Assembly (NCBI RefSeq): GCF_001676615.1
Contig: NZ_LYXZ01000001.1
Location: 248,001 to 312,000, forward strand
Source of the DNA: Labrys sp. WJW
GTDB lineage: Bacteria; Pseudomonadota; Alphaproteobacteria; Rhizobiales; Labraceae
Reading direction: 5' to 3'
DNA length: 64,000 nucleotides
Shown here: positions 51,868 to 60,817 of the stretch, one piece after another
Position numbering within the stretch: the first letter of the stretch is position 1
Layout of the letters: every line of letters begins with the position of its first letter
Notes under the pieces: model-generated
Databases searched by the model: none
What the model saw: the letters and a program-made list of their open reading frames with translations, nothing else
Told to the model about the DNA's origin: nothing
Made by a program: the position numbers and the translations under genes

Positions 51868-53049
51868 ATGGTCGAACTGTTCGGACGCCCCCTCACGCGC
51901 CGCCAGATTGGCGAACGCGCCGGCATGCTGTCGCAATTCGCCGGCGTGCGGCTGATGACATTGGGCGACGGCGTCGAGCGCGGTATCCGCATGCTGGAAT
52001 TCCGCACCGGCACGGGCCTGCGTTTCACCGTGCTGGTCGACCGGGCTCTCGACATCGCCGATTGCGAGTATCGGGGGCAATCGATCGGCTGGCATTCCCC
52101 GACCGGCTTCCGGCATCCGGCCCTGCATGAGTATGAGGGGGAAAGCGGTCTTGCCTGGGCCCGTTCCTTCTCGGGCCTCCTGGTGACCTGCGGCCTCGAC
52201 CATATCCTCGGGCCGGAGGAAACACCGGCCGACAGCTACAACTATCCGGGCAAGAAGAGCATCAAGCATTCGCTGCATGGCCGCATCGGCACCATCCCGG
52301 CCCGCCTGACCGGCTATGGCGAGAGCTGGAACGGCGAGCGCTGCGTGCTCTGGGCCGAGGGCATCGTGCAGCAATCGGCCGTGTTCGGCGAGGACCTGCA
52401 TCTCCTGCGGCGCATCGAGGCCGATCTCGGCGGCAACGAGATCCGCATCAGCGACCGCGTGGTCAATCACGGCTTCCGTCGCACGCCGCACATGTATTTC
52501 TACCACATCAATATCGGCCATCCTGTGCTCGACGAGGGCTCGCGCTACCTCGCCCCCATCGAGGATGTCGCCTGGGCGGCCCATGACGGCGAGGCCTATC
52601 GCCGGCAGGCGGTCGGCTATCGCGTGGCCCCTGCCCCCCAGGCCGGCTTCCGCGAGCAGGTCTGGCAGCACAGGCTCGCCGCCAATGCCGCCGGCGAGCA
52701 GCCGGTGGCCCTCGTCAACGACCGCATCGGCCTGGGACTGATGGTGGTGACGCGACGGGACCAACTGCCCTGCCTCTATCAATGGCAGAACTTCCAGCCC
52801 GGCGAATATGTCCTCGGCATCGAGCCCTCGACGCATCACGTTCTCGGCGACCTCGCCGCGCGCGAGCGCGGCGAGATGATCTGGCTGGAGCATGGCGAGG
52901 AGCGCCGCTACGACGCGACCTTCAAGGTCCTCGATGGCGGCGACGAGATCGCGGCGGCGGAAAACCTCATCACCGGCATCGCCCGGCAGCCCCAGGAGGA
53001 TTTCCCCCTGCCCTCCGGACTATTTCCGCACCTGGAGGGACGCTCGTGA
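51868..53049 (+). CDS. DUF4432 family protein (galactose-mutarotase-like)
   Basis: A 393-residue protein of the DUF4432 family, a beta-sandwich related to aldose 1-epimerases. The N-terminus has MVELFGRPLTRRQIGERAGM, GIRMLEFRTGTGLRFTVLVD, RALDIADCEYRGQSIGWHSP (the family's RxxDI and WxSP), ARSFSGLLVTCGLDHILGP and KSIKHSLHGRIGTIPARL; late it has LYQWQNFQPGEYVLGIEPST. Such proteins probably move sugar anomers or act on a sugar-ring hydroxyl, but none is well studied. The ATG at 51868 follows the ATPase stop by two bases. Confidence 0.88.
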   Translation: MVELFGRPLTRRQIGERAGMLSQFAGVRLMTLGDGVERGIRMLEFRTGTGLRFTVLVDRALDIADCEYRGQSIGWHSPTGFRHPALHEYEGESGLAWARSFSGLLVTCGLDHILGPEETPADSYNYPGKKSIKHSLHGRIGTIPARLTGYGESWNGERCVLWAEGIVQQSAVFGEDLHLLRRIEADLGGNEIRISDRVVNHGFRRTPHMYFYHINIGHPVLDEGSRYLAPIEDVAWAAHDGEAYRRQAVGYRVAPAPQAGFREQVWQHRLAANAAGEQPVALVNDRIGLGLMVVTRRDQLPCLYQWQNFQPGEYVLGIEPSTHHVLGDLAARERGEMIWLEHGEERRYDATFKVLDGGDEIAAAENLITGIARQPQEDFPLPSGLFPHLEGRS

Positions 53050-53104
53050 CGGGGGCGGCGCAGACAGGGAAGACGCGGGCTGAGGCCGCGGAAAACCACA
53101 CGAA

Positions 53105-54211
53105 ATGAACGGCATGGCCATGGCGACGATGCATAGGAAACGGGACTACAGCCTGGTCGGCGAAAGCACGCGCCAGGCCATCGAGACGGGACTGGCGTCG
53201 GCGGAGTGGTACCACACCGATATTCCCCGCAAGGTCATGAAGGAGCTGATGCAACGCTCCGACGGACCTGCGATCCGCGACACCGTCATCTGGATTGCCG
53301 CCATCCTCACCTCCGCGGCCGGCGGCATCTGGTTCTGGGGCAGTTGGTGGTGCCTGCCCTTCTTCTTCGTCTACGGCGTGCTCTACGGTTCCTCGAGCGA
53401 CTCGCGCTGGCACGAATGCGGCCACGGCACCGCCTTTCGCACCCGCTGGATGAACGACGTGGTCTACCAGATCGCCAGCTTCATGCTGATGCGCAATCCC
53501 GTCACCTGGCGCTGGAGCCATGCCCGCCACCACACCGACACCATCATCGTCGGGCGGGATGCCGAGATCGCCGTGATGAGGCCGCCGGACCTGATCCGGC
53601 TGGTGCTGAACTTCGCGGGCATCATAGACGCCTGGTATTCGCTGATCGCCCTCGGCCGCAACGCGCTGGGGATCCTGACGCCCGACGAGCAGAGCTTCAT
53701 TCCCGAGATGGAACGGCATAAGGCCGTGACGGCGGCACGCTGGCATATGGCGATCTATCTTGCCGCCATCGTCGCCGCGCTCGCCGCCTGGTCCTGGCTG
53801 CCGCTGATGCTGATCGGCCTGCCCCGCCTCTATGGCTGCTGGCACATGGTGATGACCGGGCTGCTCCAGCATATCGGCCTCGCCGACAATGTGACGGATC
53901 ACCGGCTCAACACCCGCACCGTCTACATGAACCCGATCAGCCGCTTCATCTACTGGAACATGAACTACCATGTGGAGCACCACATGTTCCCGATGGTGCC
54001 CTATCATGCCCTGCCCAGGCTGCATGAACTGATCAAGCATGACCTGCCGGAGCCCAACCCTTCGATGTGGCATGCCTATCGCGAGGTGTTTCCGATCGTG
54101 CTGCGGCAGCTCCGCAACGAAGATTATTTCCTGCTGCGCGAACTGCCGTCCACCGCCCGGCCCTACCGCGCCGAATTCCATGAATTGGCCGTGGCCACGG
54201 CGGCCGAGTGA
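53105..54211 (+). CDS. Fatty-acid-desaturase-family diiron membrane oxygenase (MocD-like context)
   Basis: A 368-residue integral membrane protein with the three histidine boxes of the desaturase/hydroxylase family: H103-ECG-H107 (RWHECGHGTAF), H139-ARHH143 (WSHARHHTDT) and H289-VEHH293 (NYHVEHHMFP). Hydrophobic segments include IWIAAILTSAAGGIWFWGSW and MAIYLAAIVAALAAWSWLPL. Desaturases and hydroxylases use two irons and oxygen. In a sugar operon a fatty acid is unlikely; the position recalls mocD of rhizopine catabolism, thought to be part of an O-demethylating oxygenase with a ferredoxin and reductase. No such partners are present here. The ATG at 53105 lacks a strong ribosome site; M4, M6 and M9 are alternatives. 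Confidence 0.85.
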   Translation: MNGMAMATMHRKRDYSLVGESTRQAIETGLASAEWYHTDIPRKVMKELMQRSDGPAIRDTVIWIAAILTSAAGGIWFWGSWWCLPFFFVYGVLYGSSSDSRWHECGHGTAFRTRWMNDVVYQIASFMLMRNPVTWRWSHARHHTDTIIVGRDAEIAVMRPPDLIRLVLNFAGIIDAWYSLIALGRNALGILTPDEQSFIPEMERHKAVTAARWHMAIYLAAIVAALAAWSWLPLMLIGLPRLYGCWHMVMTGLLQHIGLADNVTDHRLNTRTVYMNPISRFIYWNMNYHVEHHMFPMVPYHALPRLHELIKHDLPEPNPSMWHAYREVFPIVLRQLRNEDYFLLRELPSTARPYRAEFHELAVATAAE

Positions 54212-54221
54212 GAACCACGCA

Positions 54222-55022
54222 ATGACCCGTACCAGACCCACGATTGCCGACCTGCGCGCCCTCAAGGGCAAGAGGCAGCTGACCATGCTCCGCGTCACCA
54301 CGCTGGAGGAGGCCGAGGCGGCCGAGCGGGCCGGCGTCGACATCGTCTCCATCCCGCCCGAACTGATCCTCGACCCGCACTATCGCGATGCGGCCCCGAG
54401 CCTGTTCTCCATGCCGGGCGAGAATTTCTACGAGATCGGCACGGCCGACGACTTCGTGCGCTGGTCGTTCCGCATGATCAAGGCCGGCGCCGATGCCGTC
54501 TATTGCAGCGCCTCCTATGCCACGATCAAGCGCATGGCGGATGAGGCGGTTCCCGTCATCGGCCATGTCGGCCTGATCCCCTCGCGCAAGACCTGGACCG
54601 GCGGTTTCAAGGCCGTCGGCAAGACGGCCGACAGCGCCCTCCAGGTGTTCGAGGCCGTCAAGCAGCTCGAAGCGGCCGGCGCCTTCGGGGCAGAGATCGA
54701 GGTGGTGCCGGTGGAGGTCGCCGAGGCGATCTCGCAGCGCACCAGCCTCTTCATGCTGTCGATGGGCGCCGGCGCCGGTTGCGACGCGCAATATCTGTTC
54801 GCCGAGGATATCTTGGGCATGAACCGCGGCCACATGCCCAGGCATTCCAAGGTCTATCGCAATTTCGCCGCCGAATATGATCGCCTGCAGGCCGAGCGCA
54901 TTGCAGCTTTCCGCGAATATGTGTCGGATGTGGAAAACAACGCCTATCCTCGGGAACAACACATCGTGCGTATGCCGCCGGACGAGCTGAAGGCCTTCAT
55001 GGCGAAGCTGGACGCAGCCTGA
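54222..55022 (+). CDS. PanB-like (ketopantoate hydroxymethyltransferase superfamily) protein
   Basis: A 266-residue TIM-barrel protein with family features VPVIGHVGLIPSRKTWTGGF, KTADSALQVFEAVKQLEAAG, GAEIEVVPVEVAEAISQRTS (the catalytic Glu of PanB aligns with E160) and SMGAGAGCDAQYLFAEDILG. The usual first metal-binding motif (VGDSLG in PanB) is replaced by DIVSIPPELIL, so true pantothenate synthesis is doubtful. Related enzymes of the PEP mutase/PanB superfamily split or join small keto acids. The ATG at 54222 is 10 bases after the oxygenase stop. It is the last gene of the operon, which ends in a strong hairpin. Confidence 0.82.
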   Translation: MTRTRPTIADLRALKGKRQLTMLRVTTLEEAEAAERAGVDIVSIPPELILDPHYRDAAPSLFSMPGENFYEIGTADDFVRWSFRMIKAGADAVYCSASYATIKRMADEAVPVIGHVGLIPSRKTWTGGFKAVGKTADSALQVFEAVKQLEAAGAFGAEIEVVPVEVAEAISQRTSLFMLSMGAGAGCDAQYLFAEDILGMNRGHMPRHSKVYRNFAAEYDRLQAERIAAFREYVSDVENNAYPREQHIVRMPPDELKAFMAKLDAA

Positions 55023-55023
55023 A

Positions 55024-55064
55024 GCCGGGCCTTGATGGAGAAGTGCCCTGCATCAAGGCCCGGC
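55024..55064. terminator. Strong bidirectional hairpin after the catabolic operon
   Basis: GCCGGGCCTTGATG pairs perfectly with CATCAAGGCCCGGC across a 13-base loop, directly after the PanB-like stop and before the convergent autotransporter end. There is no T-run on the plus strand, but a 14-bp perfect stem at this convergent junction should stop transcription. Confidence 0.85.
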
Positions 55065-55077
55065 AGCGAGGCGATGT

Positions 55078-58000
55078 TCAGAACCTCATGCTCAGATTGG
55101 CCTTGAAACCATGCTGCTGGGCCGACGAGGCAAGCTGGCCGTCATAGGAGAGGCCGAGGGAGGTATTGCGCGAGACGGCCATGTCGATGCCCGCGCTGAC
55201 GACGGCGGCGTTCCTGGCGATCGGAACGCCGGCGACGGTGAAGGCGGCGCCACCCGCAAAGGCCTGGATCGAGAGCGGCTTGACGTCGCCATAGGCGTGG
55301 CGCCAGCCGAGCGAACCCCGCACCGTGGTGGCGATGCCGAAAAGGTCGAAGCTCGTCGAGGCCCGCAGCCCGAGCGTGGTGAAGGCCGTGCTGGTCGTCT
55401 GGCTATCGGCGTGGAGCGCCGCCGCTCCGCCTCGTTCGGTGAAGCCGCCGGTGTCGAGGCTCACATAGGCCAGGTTGGCGAAAGGTTCGAAGGCGGCGAT
55501 CGAGGTGTCGATGCGATAGCCCAGATCGCCGAACGCCTGGAAGGTGCCGGCCCGGCCCTTGCTCTTCAGATTCTCGCTGAACCCCGGGAACGAAACGGAG
55601 CGACCGATGTCCATGTCGTGCCAGGTGTAGGCAATACCGGTCCGCAACCCCAGCGCCCCCCACTGGCTACCGCCATAGAGGCCGAGATGGTAGTTGTCGC
55701 TGTCGCCGGACGAGGCCCTGTCGCGGACCTTGAAGGTGGTTCGGCTGTAGCCGGCCAACACGCCGAAGCGCCAATTGTCGAAGGACGGTGCGTCAGCGCC
55801 GACCAGGAAACCGCCCGTTGAAGTCTCGAGCTTGGCGGCATTGCCGTCACCACCGACATGGCCCCAGGCGCCAAAGCCCTGGCCCCATACGGCGAGGCCC
55901 TGCGTGGTCGGCGCCACCAGCCGTGCCCCATCCTGGCCATAGGCCATGATCGGGGCCGAGGAAGCCCCGACAGTTCCGAAGGCGGCACGAATACGGTCGA
56001 CAGAGGCGTCGCGGATGAAGCGGCTGTCCTCGATCAAAGCGGTCTTGGCGCTGGCGTGGATCTCGCCGGAGAGCTGGTCGAGTGCCCGCCGCGCGCTGTT
56101 CTCGTCCGGAAGGGCGGCAACCGCATCATAGACGGGATTGCCCACGCCGGTGCTCTCGAGGCCGTTGCCCGTCGCACACTGGTTGCGGGTTACGGCGACA
56201 TCGCAGAACGCCACTTCATTGCGCGCCGCATCGATATAGACATGGTTGGCGTCATAGGTCAGCGACAGGTCGACGAAGGGCATGTTCTGGTCGAAGGTAT
56301 CGAAGGTACCGCTTACGCCACCGGCGGCGTCGATGATGGTCCAGCGGCTGCCGGGCGTATAGACGCCGCCAGCCTTGAGCGCGTAGACGGTGCCGCCGTT
56401 GATCGTGGCGATGCCGCTGACATCGACCAGATCGCTCTCGAGCCCCGGATTGATCTCGGCCCGATAGGTCGAGCCGGTGTCGAAGACCAGATTGCCATCG
56501 ACCGTGAGCGTGCCGATGGAGTTGCCGGGCGAGAGCGTGCCGCCGGAGGCGACCGTCACCGTCGAACCGGCGCCCGAACCGAGCGTGCCATGGCCGCCGA
56601 GCGTGCCGCCATCCTGCACGTTGAACGAGCCGCCGAGCGTGGCGCCGGCATGCGCGGCATCGGAGCCGACGATCAGCGCGCCGGCGGTGATATCGGTCGT
56701 ACCGGCAAAATCCGAACTGTCGCCGTCATAGAGCAGCGCGCCTGTTCCCGCCTTGACGAACCGCCCGGTTCCGGTGAGCACCCCGGCATAGGCGGCATTC
56801 GCCGTCTGGTCGAAGGTGAGGGATGTGCCCAAGCCGATGGCGGCATCGCCGCCGAAGCGCTCGGCGGCGGTCGAAAGTCCACCGTTCTGGATCGACCAGT
56901 CGAGGATGGAGCTTCCGGTCAAGGCAAGATTGCCGGCGCCCTGCTTGATCATGGTGCCCGCCGTGCCCGTCATGCCGCCGATATTGCCGGCGAAGCTGCC
57001 GTCCGCCGCCTGATCGAACACCACCGTTCCGGCATTGGCGATATCGCCGGAGATCGAACTCGCATTGCCGATCAGCGTGCCCTCCGCAACCCCGGTATTG
57101 CCATAGCTGTTGACGCCGGCAAGGCGAAGCGTGCCCGCCCCGGTCTTGATCAGGTCACCCAAGCCGGTAAGGGTCTGCGAAACCGTGAAGACATTGGCTC
57201 CGGCGGCGATGTCGAACCCGCCGCCCCTGTCGCCCCAGATGATATCGCGCGTCGTGGCGGTGTAGTCGGTTCCCGTCACCTGCAAGGTGCCGCCGTTGAA
57301 GGTCAGCGCGCCGGAAGCCGCACCGAGATTGGCGTCCGACGAAACCGACAGCGTGCCCCCGAGCAGGCTGGTGCCGCCCTGGTAGCTGTTGTTGCCTTCC
57401 AGGACGAGCGTACCGCCCTCGGTCTTGCTGATGCCGCCGGTGCCGCCGATCGTGGTCGCGATATGGGCCGTCGTGTTCGCCAGCACGCGAATTTCCGCAT
57501 TGCCATCCGCCCTCTCCGAACCGTCGACCTGGAGCGTGCCGGAGCCTTCCAGCCTGTAGCCATTGTCGACGAATTGCAGGCCCTTGAAGCTTTGCGAGCC
57601 CTCGACCGAGATCGTCCCGCCGCTAAATCCGCCCGGCTCGTTCTTGAACACGGCATGATTGCCGGCCCAGGCAACCGGAAGGGTACTGCCCTGGTTCAGC
57701 CATTGCGCGTTCGCCGCGTTCCAGGTGCCGTTGCCACCCTGCCAATGCTGCAGCGTGTCGTCGCCGCCCGCGGCGACGAACAAATCGACATTGCCACCGC
57801 CGGCCTGGATTTCGTAGTCCCCTGCCACGGACGTCGTGCCGATCTCGAGGCCCTTGTCGGTAAGCGTGCCGCCATAGGTCATCAGCCGGTAATAGCCCAC
57901 GCCCGCCGCGCCATCGGACGGATCGCCACTTTGCGCCAGGTTCACCGTACCATCCAGCGTCAGATCGCCGGCGACATCGACATGGTCGCTCGTTCCCGGC

Positions 58001-60600
58001 GCGCCGGCCGAGGCACCCGGGCTGCCCAGCTCGAAGTCGAGAACGGAACCGGAGGCCAGCGCAAGATTGCCGGCGACATGCAATGTCCCCAGCGAATTGC
58101 CCGGCGCGATATGGCCGCCATCGGCGATGGTCGTCGTGATCCCCGCCGCTCCCACCGTGCCGCTGCCACCAAGCGTGCCGCCGGAGACGACATTCACCGT
58201 GCCGCCGAGCGCCCCGTTCACCGCAAGCGTGCCGCCCGACACCGTGGTGATCCCGTCGAAGGTCGAGCTGTCGCCGGTCAGCCGCGTGTTTCCCGCCAGA
58301 TGGTCGAGGCGATGCGTGCCCGTGCCCATACCCTGGGGCGCGTTCTGCAAGCCGGCCGCGAAGGCGTAATCCGTGCCGGTATGGTTGAATACCAGCGTGC
58401 CCGCGCCGTCGCCGAACTGGATGGAAGCGGCATCGATCACGCCGGCGCTGGCGGCAGCCTCGCCCGCCTTCGCGCCGATATTGATCGTGCCGGTGGAGCC
58501 GGCTGCCGCGGCAAGCCCCATGATGCCGCCGGTCCGCGCCGTACCGCCATCCGTGACGGTCAGCGTGCCGGTCCCGCCGACGCCGACGAAGAGGGCGTTG
58601 TCGTTACGCCAGACCGAACCGGCTCCGCCGACCGTCACCGCACCGCTGGAGCCTGGGCCGAAGCCCACAACGGAGCCCAGGGGACCGCCGGAAAGCACCT
58701 TCGCGCCGTCGGCGATGGCGAGCGTGCCATTGCCGGCCACGCCAATCAGCAGAGAACTGCCGAGAGTCCATGATGAAGCGGGACCGGTGACCGTCACCTT
58801 CCCGGTCGATCCGGCCGCTGCACCGATGACGCCCCCAGTGCTGCTCACCGCGCCGCCGGAGGCGATGTCCAGGGCACCGGCACCGGTCGATCCGACGGTG
58901 AGGTCGCCGCTATTCGTCCAGCTTGCGCCGACGCCGGCCACACGCACCAACGCCATCGAGCCCGGCGCATCACCGGCATGGTCCACGCTGCCAACGCCTG
59001 ACGCCAGCGTGCCGGTGATATCGAGCCGCCCTTCCGAGATGGTCGCGGGGCCGGGGCCGATGTCGGCATGGCCGGTCAGCGTCAATGTGCCGGTCCCCAG
59101 CTTGGTGAGGCCCCCGGTGGAACCGGCATTCGTCGCGACCGTGCCGGCATAGGTGCCGTCGAAGTCCTGATCGAAGACAACGATGCCACCGCTGCCCGAG
59201 GAACTGGTGAAGGTGATATTGCCGCCAAGGCTGTCGGTGTCGCCGACCAGCATTCCCTGCTCGATGCTCCAGTCCTGCGCGCCGGTGCCGGTCAAGGTCA
59301 CCGTATTGTACCCGATCTTGGTAAAGCCGGTGAAACCGACGAACTCGTCGGTTGCCCCAGCTGTTGCCGCATCAACGATCTTGGAAACGTCGAAGGCCGG
59401 TGTCGAGGGCAAGGTGTCATAGTCTCCCAACACCAACGTTCCGGTGCCTCCCGCCACCACGACATTGCCGATAAGGACCGAACCGTTGCGCAGGTAAAGC
59501 GTGCTGTCACCACCGGTGAAGGTGATCGCGTTGGCCCGGCCGCCGCCGGTGCCGCCAGCGATCGTACCGGCATTCATCACAATGAGATTGGCACCCACGA
59601 TGCCGGCGCCCCCAAAGCCTCCCGTTACGGTATTCGGCTGGAAACCGGGGGCACCGCCGCTGCCGATGCCGCCTGTTGAACCGTTGCTTCCGCCGAAGCC
59701 GCCGCTGTCGCCGTCGCCACCCTGGATGGTTCCGCCGTTGATAACGCTGCCGCCTTCGAGCAGCCGGACACCCGCCCCGGCAGGCGCTGCCAGGCCCCCC
59801 GCGCCCCCCGTGATCTCGCCCATATTGCTCACATTGGCAGCGCCGCCCGACACCACGCCGGCGCCGCCGCTAGCCAGCGCTCCCCCGGCACCGCCGGTGA
59901 TGCCCGCGCCTGTCTGGACGGTCAGTTCACCGCCGGCATTCAGGATAACTCCCGCACCACCGCCGCCGCCGGAGAAGGCGCCTTCGCCGAAGAGGTCACC
60001 ACCGCCTTTGCCCCCGATGGCCTTGCCGCCCGAATCGAGAATGAGCGTGCCGGTGTTCTCCAGCACGATTCCAGCCCCGCCACCGCCGGCGGCTGAGTTC
60101 GAAGGAGGGGGAATATTGCCGCCATTGCCGCCGCGAACCGTCGCGCTGACATGAATGAAAGGAGCCGCCTCGAGGTTGCGCACGCCATCACCGCCCGCCC
60201 CACCGCCGCCGACGCGGTCGGCGGAAGGACCGCCATTGCCGCCATTGCCGCCCCTGATGTCCGTCGAGATATCGCCGCTGACGATGTTGCTGTAGCCGCC
60301 GCCTCCGCCGCCCCCCGATATCTCCCCCATATCGCCGTCGCGGCCATCGGGATCGGCCACCGTTCCGGCGGCCCCACCGGCCCCGGCATTCGCCCCGGTG
60401 CCGTCACTGCCTGCCTCACCCGCATTGCCGCCGGCGCCGCCACCCGGCCTGGCCTGGCCGCCGGTCGCGCCATAGAGGGCCTGCGCCTTGGCCGGCATCG
60501 GCGCGACTGTGGGCAGCAAGGCTGCCGGCAGAGCCGTGGAGCACAAGAGTGCCAGCATACGCGCGGTCCGGTGACGATGATGAACTGAAATGACCGGCAT
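55078..60600 (-). CDS. Large autotransporter with Gly-rich head and beta-strand repeats
   Basis: An 1840-residue type V secretion protein. A signal peptide (LALLCSTALPAALLPTVAPM) is followed by a glycine-rich N-terminal part (residues ~45-330) with many GGNGG, GGAGG and GGGGGG runs. The middle (~340-1500) has autotransporter-associated repeats such as LIKTGAGTLRLAGVNSYGNT, FDQDFDGTYAGTVATNAGS and GGTLAVNGALGGTVNVVSGG, with GTLGGSGTVG and APGNSLGTLHV turns, consistent with a long beta-helix. The last ~280 residues are a translocator barrel ending GFKANLSMRF with the terminal Phe. It probably shows an adhesin or surface protein. The ATG at 60600 follows GGGGGAATC. A divergent kinase is its neighbour. 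Confidence 0.92.
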   Translation of the reverse strand: MPVISVHHRHRTARMLALLCSTALPAALLPTVAPMPAKAQALYGATGGQARPGGGAGGNAGEAGSDGTGANAGAGGAAGTVADPDGRDGDMGEISGGGGGGGYSNIVSGDISTDIRGGNGGNGGPSADRVGGGGAGGDGVRNLEAAPFIHVSATVRGGNGGNIPPPSNSAAGGGGAGIVLENTGTLILDSGGKAIGGKGGGDLFGEGAFSGGGGGAGVILNAGGELTVQTGAGITGGAGGALASGGAGVVSGGAANVSNMGEITGGAGGLAAPAGAGVRLLEGGSVINGGTIQGGDGDSGGFGGSNGSTGGIGSGGAPGFQPNTVTGGFGGAGIVGANLIVMNAGTIAGGTGGGRANAITFTGGDSTLYLRNGSVLIGNVVVAGGTGTLVLGDYDTLPSTPAFDVSKIVDAATAGATDEFVGFTGFTKIGYNTVTLTGTGAQDWSIEQGMLVGDTDSLGGNITFTSSSGSGGIVVFDQDFDGTYAGTVATNAGSTGGLTKLGTGTLTLTGHADIGPGPATISEGRLDITGTLASGVGSVDHAGDAPGSMALVRVAGVGASWTNSGDLTVGSTGAGALDIASGGAVSSTGGVIGAAAGSTGKVTVTGPASSWTLGSSLLIGVAGNGTLAIADGAKVLSGGPLGSVVGFGPGSSGAVTVGGAGSVWRNDNALFVGVGGTGTLTVTDGGTARTGGIMGLAAAAGSTGTINIGAKAGEAAASAGVIDAASIQFGDGAGTLVFNHTGTDYAFAAGLQNAPQGMGTGTHRLDHLAGNTRLTGDSSTFDGITTVSGGTLAVNGALGGTVNVVSGGTLGGSGTVGAAGITTTIADGGHIAPGNSLGTLHVAGNLALASGSVLDFELGSPGASAGAPGTSDHVDVAGDLTLDGTVNLAQSGDPSDGAAGVGYYRLMTYGGTLTDKGLEIGTTSVAGDYEIQAGGGNVDLFVAAGGDDTLQHWQGGNGTWNAANAQWLNQGSTLPVAWAGNHAVFKNEPGGFSGGTISVEGSQSFKGLQFVDNGYRLEGSGTLQVDGSERADGNAEIRVLANTTAHIATTIGGTGGISKTEGGTLVLEGNNSYQGGTSLLGGTLSVSSDANLGAASGALTFNGGTLQVTGTDYTATTRDIIWGDRGGGFDIAAGANVFTVSQTLTGLGDLIKTGAGTLRLAGVNSYGNTGVAEGTLIGNASSISGDIANAGTVVFDQAADGSFAGNIGGMTGTAGTMIKQGAGNLALTGSSILDWSIQNGGLSTAAERFGGDAAIGLGTSLTFDQTANAAYAGVLTGTGRFVKAGTGALLYDGDSSDFAGTTDITAGALIVGSDAAHAGATLGGSFNVQDGGTLGGHGTLGSGAGSTVTVASGGTLSPGNSIGTLTVDGNLVFDTGSTYRAEINPGLESDLVDVSGIATINGGTVYALKAGGVYTPGSRWTIIDAAGGVSGTFDTFDQNMPFVDLSLTYDANHVYIDAARNEVAFCDVAVTRNQCATGNGLESTGVGNPVYDAVAALPDENSARRALDQLSGEIHASAKTALIEDSRFIRDASVDRIRAAFGTVGASSAPIMAYGQDGARLVAPTTQGLAVWGQGFGAWGHVGGDGNAAKLETSTGGFLVGADAPSFDNWRFGVLAGYSRTTFKVRDRASSGDSDNYHLGLYGGSQWGALGLRTGIAYTWHDMDIGRSVSFPGFSENLKSKGRAGTFQAFGDLGYRIDTSIAAFEPFANLAYVSLDTGGFTERGGAAALHADSQTTSTAFTTLGLRASTSFDLFGIATTVRGSLGWRHAYGDVKPLSIQAFAGGAAFTVAGVPIARNAAVVSAGIDMAVSRNTSLGLSYDGQLASSAQQHGFKANLSMRF

Positions 60601-60689
60601 GATTCCCCCACATGATGCGCTCTACCGTTCAGGAACGGTCTCGCAATCATGCCAACCAGCATAAAATTACTTGGATGAAGCGCTCCACC

Positions 60690-60719
60690 GATCAATTCCG
60701 ATCAATTCTTACCAATTCT
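60690..60719. promoter_or_regulatory. Three 10-bp direct repeats (AATTC) between autotransporter and kinase
   Basis: GATCAATTCC, GATCAATTCT, TACCAATTCT follow one another in exact 10-bp steps. On the minus strand they read AGAATTGGTA, AGAATTGATC, GGAATTGATC, matching the AGAATT repeats at 63199-63224. Ten-base tandem spacing on one helix face is typical of OmpR/PhoB response-regulator sites. They lie 90 bases upstream of the autotransporter gene and overlap the kinase promoter, so both may be controlled. Confidence 0.75.
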
Positions 60720-60748
60720 TGCAAGCGGCATTCGCGCTTGCGTATATG
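60719..60748 (+). promoter_or_regulatory. Sigma-70-like promoter for the histidine kinase operon
   Basis: TTGCAA and TATATG are separated by 18 bases, directly beside the AATTC direct repeats (60690-60719). The initiation point would be near 60755, leaving a 60-base leader before the kinase ATG at 60818. This also argues against the in-frame ATGs at 60671 and 60746 as starts. Confidence 0.5.
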
Positions 60749-60817
60749 AACGACTTTTGCAAAGTGTTGGATGGCGAGAATCCATGCGGCGGAGGGGCCT
60801 TATGCAGTTGCGGGGAG

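Noticed and set aside
55858-58773. A 971-codon open frame on the plus strand opposite the autotransporter
   Set aside because: It is antisense to a clear autotransporter with signal peptide and barrel. Its sequence is Arg/Gly/Ala-rich without domains, as expected from the complement of GC-rich repeats.
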